64,000 nucleotides of DNA from Calditrichota bacterium (GTDB lineage: Bacteria > Calditrichota > Calditrichia > Calditrichales > J004): the NCBI GenBank assembly GCA_013112635.1, contig JABFGF010000012.1, positions 1 to 64,000 of the forward strand, in the 5' to 3' direction. Position numbers and translations under genes: made by a program. The notes below the pieces were generated by a model. That model did not search any database, was not told where the DNA came from, and saw only the letters and a list, made by a program, of their open reading frames with translations. Shown here piece by piece: positions 63,001 to 64,000 of the stretch (positions are counted from its first letter, which is position 1; each line of letters starts with the position of its first letter).

Positions 63001-63102
63001 CCCGGAATAATCATATTTTTGCCCCTTGCGGATTAATTCCGGTTGGCAGGCAATAAAAAATAAGATTGAGGTTAATACAAAAAATAATTTTTTAGAAAAC
63101 AT
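60046..63102 (-). CDS. Large amidase-like, golvesin-domain and Fn3-domain lipoprotein
   Basis: 1018 residues, lipoprotein signal (MFSKKLFFVLTSILFFIAC, lipid Cys19). After a ~110-residue N-terminal region, HGWYYDQYRDR and FTIPYLVPMLENAGANVFLPRERD resemble the first half of an amidase_3 domain; the second half, SLAFHTDAGITKTDT ... STLLELLSHQNFFDM, follows after a golvesin/xly-type domain insertion (GKTEFLVNQQIGGGTWIYLGTFKF, SADAVKFGGG). An Fn3-like domain comes next (VFDNSGNIILNWQPKADPLE), then a C-terminal ThuA/flavodoxin-like region with an IVNGFDRVAPP start. Similar proteins are labelled xanthan lyase or amidase in Bacteroidota. Probably acts on the cell wall or a surface polymer. A second golvesin-like domain is in the ABC-2 fusion at 38150. 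Confidence 0.75.
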   Translation of the reverse strand: MFSKKLFFVLTSILFFIACQPELIRKGQKYDYSGMDYETKELHKKVEDFVFLVQSSGYPIKIHPVTRIKKLSLNKEKKEIIIEFSKPFSYIPFREDNVLQTYSELRKTLGDDYNNYSQKIITLNQPIENLIPNYYRPNRDGWDNSRLAIKSENKPKPIVRKVNKNNYSSHGLYGNNIALWHSHGWYYDQYRDRWLWQRARLFGTVEDLSPMSFTIPYLVPMLENAGANVFLPRERDTQINEIIVDNDSLHQDENRTSYSENRSGNLKAWFSGNESGYAIGQQPYHVNFNPFSSGTYRFTESDTMATAHINWTPSFPDEGHYAVYISYNSSIENVDDALYTVHHTGGKTEFLVNQQIGGGTWIYLGTFKFGKGYHPQNGRVTLSNKSRHLGKIVSADAVKFGGGLGKVLRGDRTSGRPKFTEAARYWLQTAGFPDTLVYSLNDNKSDYKDDYQSRGEWVNYLVGAPAGPNKNRNVPGLGIPIDLSLAFHTDAGITKTDTTFGTLQIYSLTGADTQTVFPSGISRMANRDLSDLVQSQLVDDIKKLFDAEWTRRFLMDAQYSEAYRPNVPSTLLELLSHQNFFDMKFALDPRFRFHASRAIYKAMLRFIATQNKRDYIVQPLPVDHFSAVFDNSGNIILNWQPKADPLEPTANANSYKVYTRINKGGFNNGQIVEQNQFKLNNPIAGQIYSFKVTALNDGGESFPSEILAVCKMDDNRRPILIVNGFDRVAPPATIDQGDWQGFAYNLDNGVPDKYDISFIGDQHNFDKNSKWVSDDRTGHGASYADQETKVIAGNTFDYPFIHGDAIKTAGFSFVSASDEAVMDEQIKLQNYNIVDLIMGEEKETGWQRTELDSIRGTEFKTFPEKLKRQVRTFLSSGGSLFLSGAYIGTDLFHGKETYPDKLFAREVLKMRWVANHAVKNGDVFTVKKSAFQFPENFTFNTKYNTNIYRVEAPDAIRGFGGSKTIIRYKENGFSAGIAFSGKYKIVTFGFPFETISEKENRVQIMKTVIDFFEAKIPK

Positions 63103-63122
63103 ACTTAAACCTTTGTTTGTAG

Positions 63123-63917
63123 TTAAGAAATTGAAGCTATTCCTTTATAAAAGAGGTAAATCGATAAAAAGCACAAAATAATTCCGAGAGCTTGAATAAG
63201 TCTGTTTATAAAATCAATATTCAGTTTGCTGCGATGCCTGACAACGAAACGGGCATAACCATACAACCAGGCCAGCCCTCCAACGGCAGCTGTAAGTGCA
63301 TAAATAATTGTTAATAAAACAACGGAAATACTTTCATTGCCTTCATTAGTTTTTTCATTCTCCGGATTAGCTTTAATTTCATGATTAAATTCCGGCCCGG
63401 CTATTTGGGAAACAGCATCGACATTTGAATTTAGCGCTTTTTCAAGACCGCCAGTTTCAAATCCCAAAGATGATACAAATGAAAACACCATAAACGATGT
63501 TACAAGCCAGCCCAAAAATAAGGTTGGGTTTGTCAGGCTCAGAAAGAATCCAATCCGGAACCCACCACGGTTTGCCAGTTTATCTGTTATGATTTTTTTT
63601 GTGTCTATTTTTGTCAGTTCAATTTTAGTTTTCAGGATTCGTATGCCCATGGTGAGGGAAAGTATAGATCCTGCCAGCAAAAGATAAGGGATGGCTGGTT
63701 TATAATATGGATAAAGTGTTGCAATTCCGAATACAGCCAGCATAATGTATAAGAATTCTGCAATAACATTTCCTATTGCAGTTCTGGCACAAAAACGTAG
63801 CTTTCCTTCCAAAGCTTTTGATGTGATTATTATACTTATTGGCCCTGCCACAGGCATTGAAAAAATAAACCCGGCCAGAAATCCTGTTACAGAAATTGTT
63901 AGAATATTTTCAAGCAT
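63123..63917 (-). CDS. LysE/RhtB-family exporter
   Basis: 264 residues with about six membrane helices. The N-terminal FLAGFIFSMPVAGPISIIITSKALEGKLRFCARTAIGNVIAEFLYIMLAVFG is the LysE-family signature (PVAGP and the GN-x4-E region); the second half has FRIGFFLSLTNPTLFLGWLVTSFM. An unusual polar insert (~160-205) separates the halves. It probably exports amino acids or a related compound. 20 nt downstream of its stop begins the amidase gene on the same strand. Confidence 0.8.
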   Translation of the reverse strand: MLENILTISVTGFLAGFIFSMPVAGPISIIITSKALEGKLRFCARTAIGNVIAEFLYIMLAVFGIATLYPYYKPAIPYLLLAGSILSLTMGIRILKTKIELTKIDTKKIITDKLANRGGFRIGFFLSLTNPTLFLGWLVTSFMVFSFVSSLGFETGGLEKALNSNVDAVSQIAGPEFNHEIKANPENEKTNEGNESISVVLLTIIYALTAAVGGLAWLYGYARFVVRHRSKLNIDFINRLIQALGIILCFLSIYLFYKGIASIS

Positions 63918-64000
63918 TATTTAAATGAAATTAATTGAGTTAGTCAATTGACAATCTTTATAAAAATTAACATTTCTGGATTTATTTAAAAAATTTATTT

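Noticed and set aside
1-64000. CRISPR array, prophage or integrated element with att sites
   Set aside because: No evenly spaced repeat-spacer series, phage structural genes, integrase or tRNA was seen.

Overview
The window is AT-rich bacterial DNA that is almost fully coding, from a Gram-negative, diderm organism. Lipoprotein signals, TolC-type and porin-type outer-membrane proteins, a FlgD-like/type IX-type C-terminal sorting domain (PQQ sugar dehydrogenase, 9803-11251), DUF5916 and golvesin-type domains together suggest the FCB group, with Calditrichota or a relative as my best guess. This is inference from domain content. No rRNA, tRNA or CRISPR array was seen.

Region 1 (1-9.7 kb): a BlaI-type repressor followed directly by a BlaR1-type M56 metalloprotease whose sensor position is taken by an M23 murein-peptidase domain; then a TlpA-like thioredoxin protein, a CBM9/DUF5916 protein, an outer-membrane protein with calcium-binding repeats and a lipoprotein. 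Region 2 (9.8-16.8 kb): an ECF sigma / anti-sigma pair split by a REP-associated tyrosine transposase (RAYT), followed by a PQQ sugar dehydrogenase; divergent to them a VIT-vWA protein, then a FecR lipoprotein. REP palindromes surround and lie inside the RAYT gene.

Region 3 (17-34 kb): an acetate/propionate uptake and activation locus. On the plus strand are a small membrane protein, a CrbS-like symporter/histidine kinase, a receiver-only regulator, and a pseudokinase fused to a DEDDh exonuclease. On the minus strand are a porin, DUF4212, an ActP-like symporter, acetyl-CoA synthetase, propionyl-CoA synthetase, a 69-aa membrane protein and a cNMP/CBS/DUF294 protein. A sigma-54 activator with a Rossmann-like sensor domain lies upstream, and the gap between it and the porin carries a sigma-54-like promoter and two palindromes.

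Region 4 (34-53.5 kb): a Ca/Na antiporter, a hybrid histidine kinase, then a co-directional efflux island: ABC ATPase, ABC-2 permease fused to an M1-like domain and a golvesin-like domain, TolC, RND adaptor, (inserted DUF559 gene between inverted repeats), RND pump, a 1563-aa RND-ABC fusion, and a small ABC-2 permease. The fusion is the most unusual gene here: its ATPase domain seems to be interrupted by membrane helices after its first strand.

Region 5 (53.7-64 kb): msrP and msrQ separated by a Phd/ParE-type toxin-antitoxin pair that is translationally chained to msrQ, a DUF2007 protein, then minus-strand genes: a membrane protein, an M20 peptidase, a truncated M23 peptidase, a YkgJ cysteine-cluster protein, a large amidase/golvesin/Fn3 lipoprotein and a LysE-type exporter.
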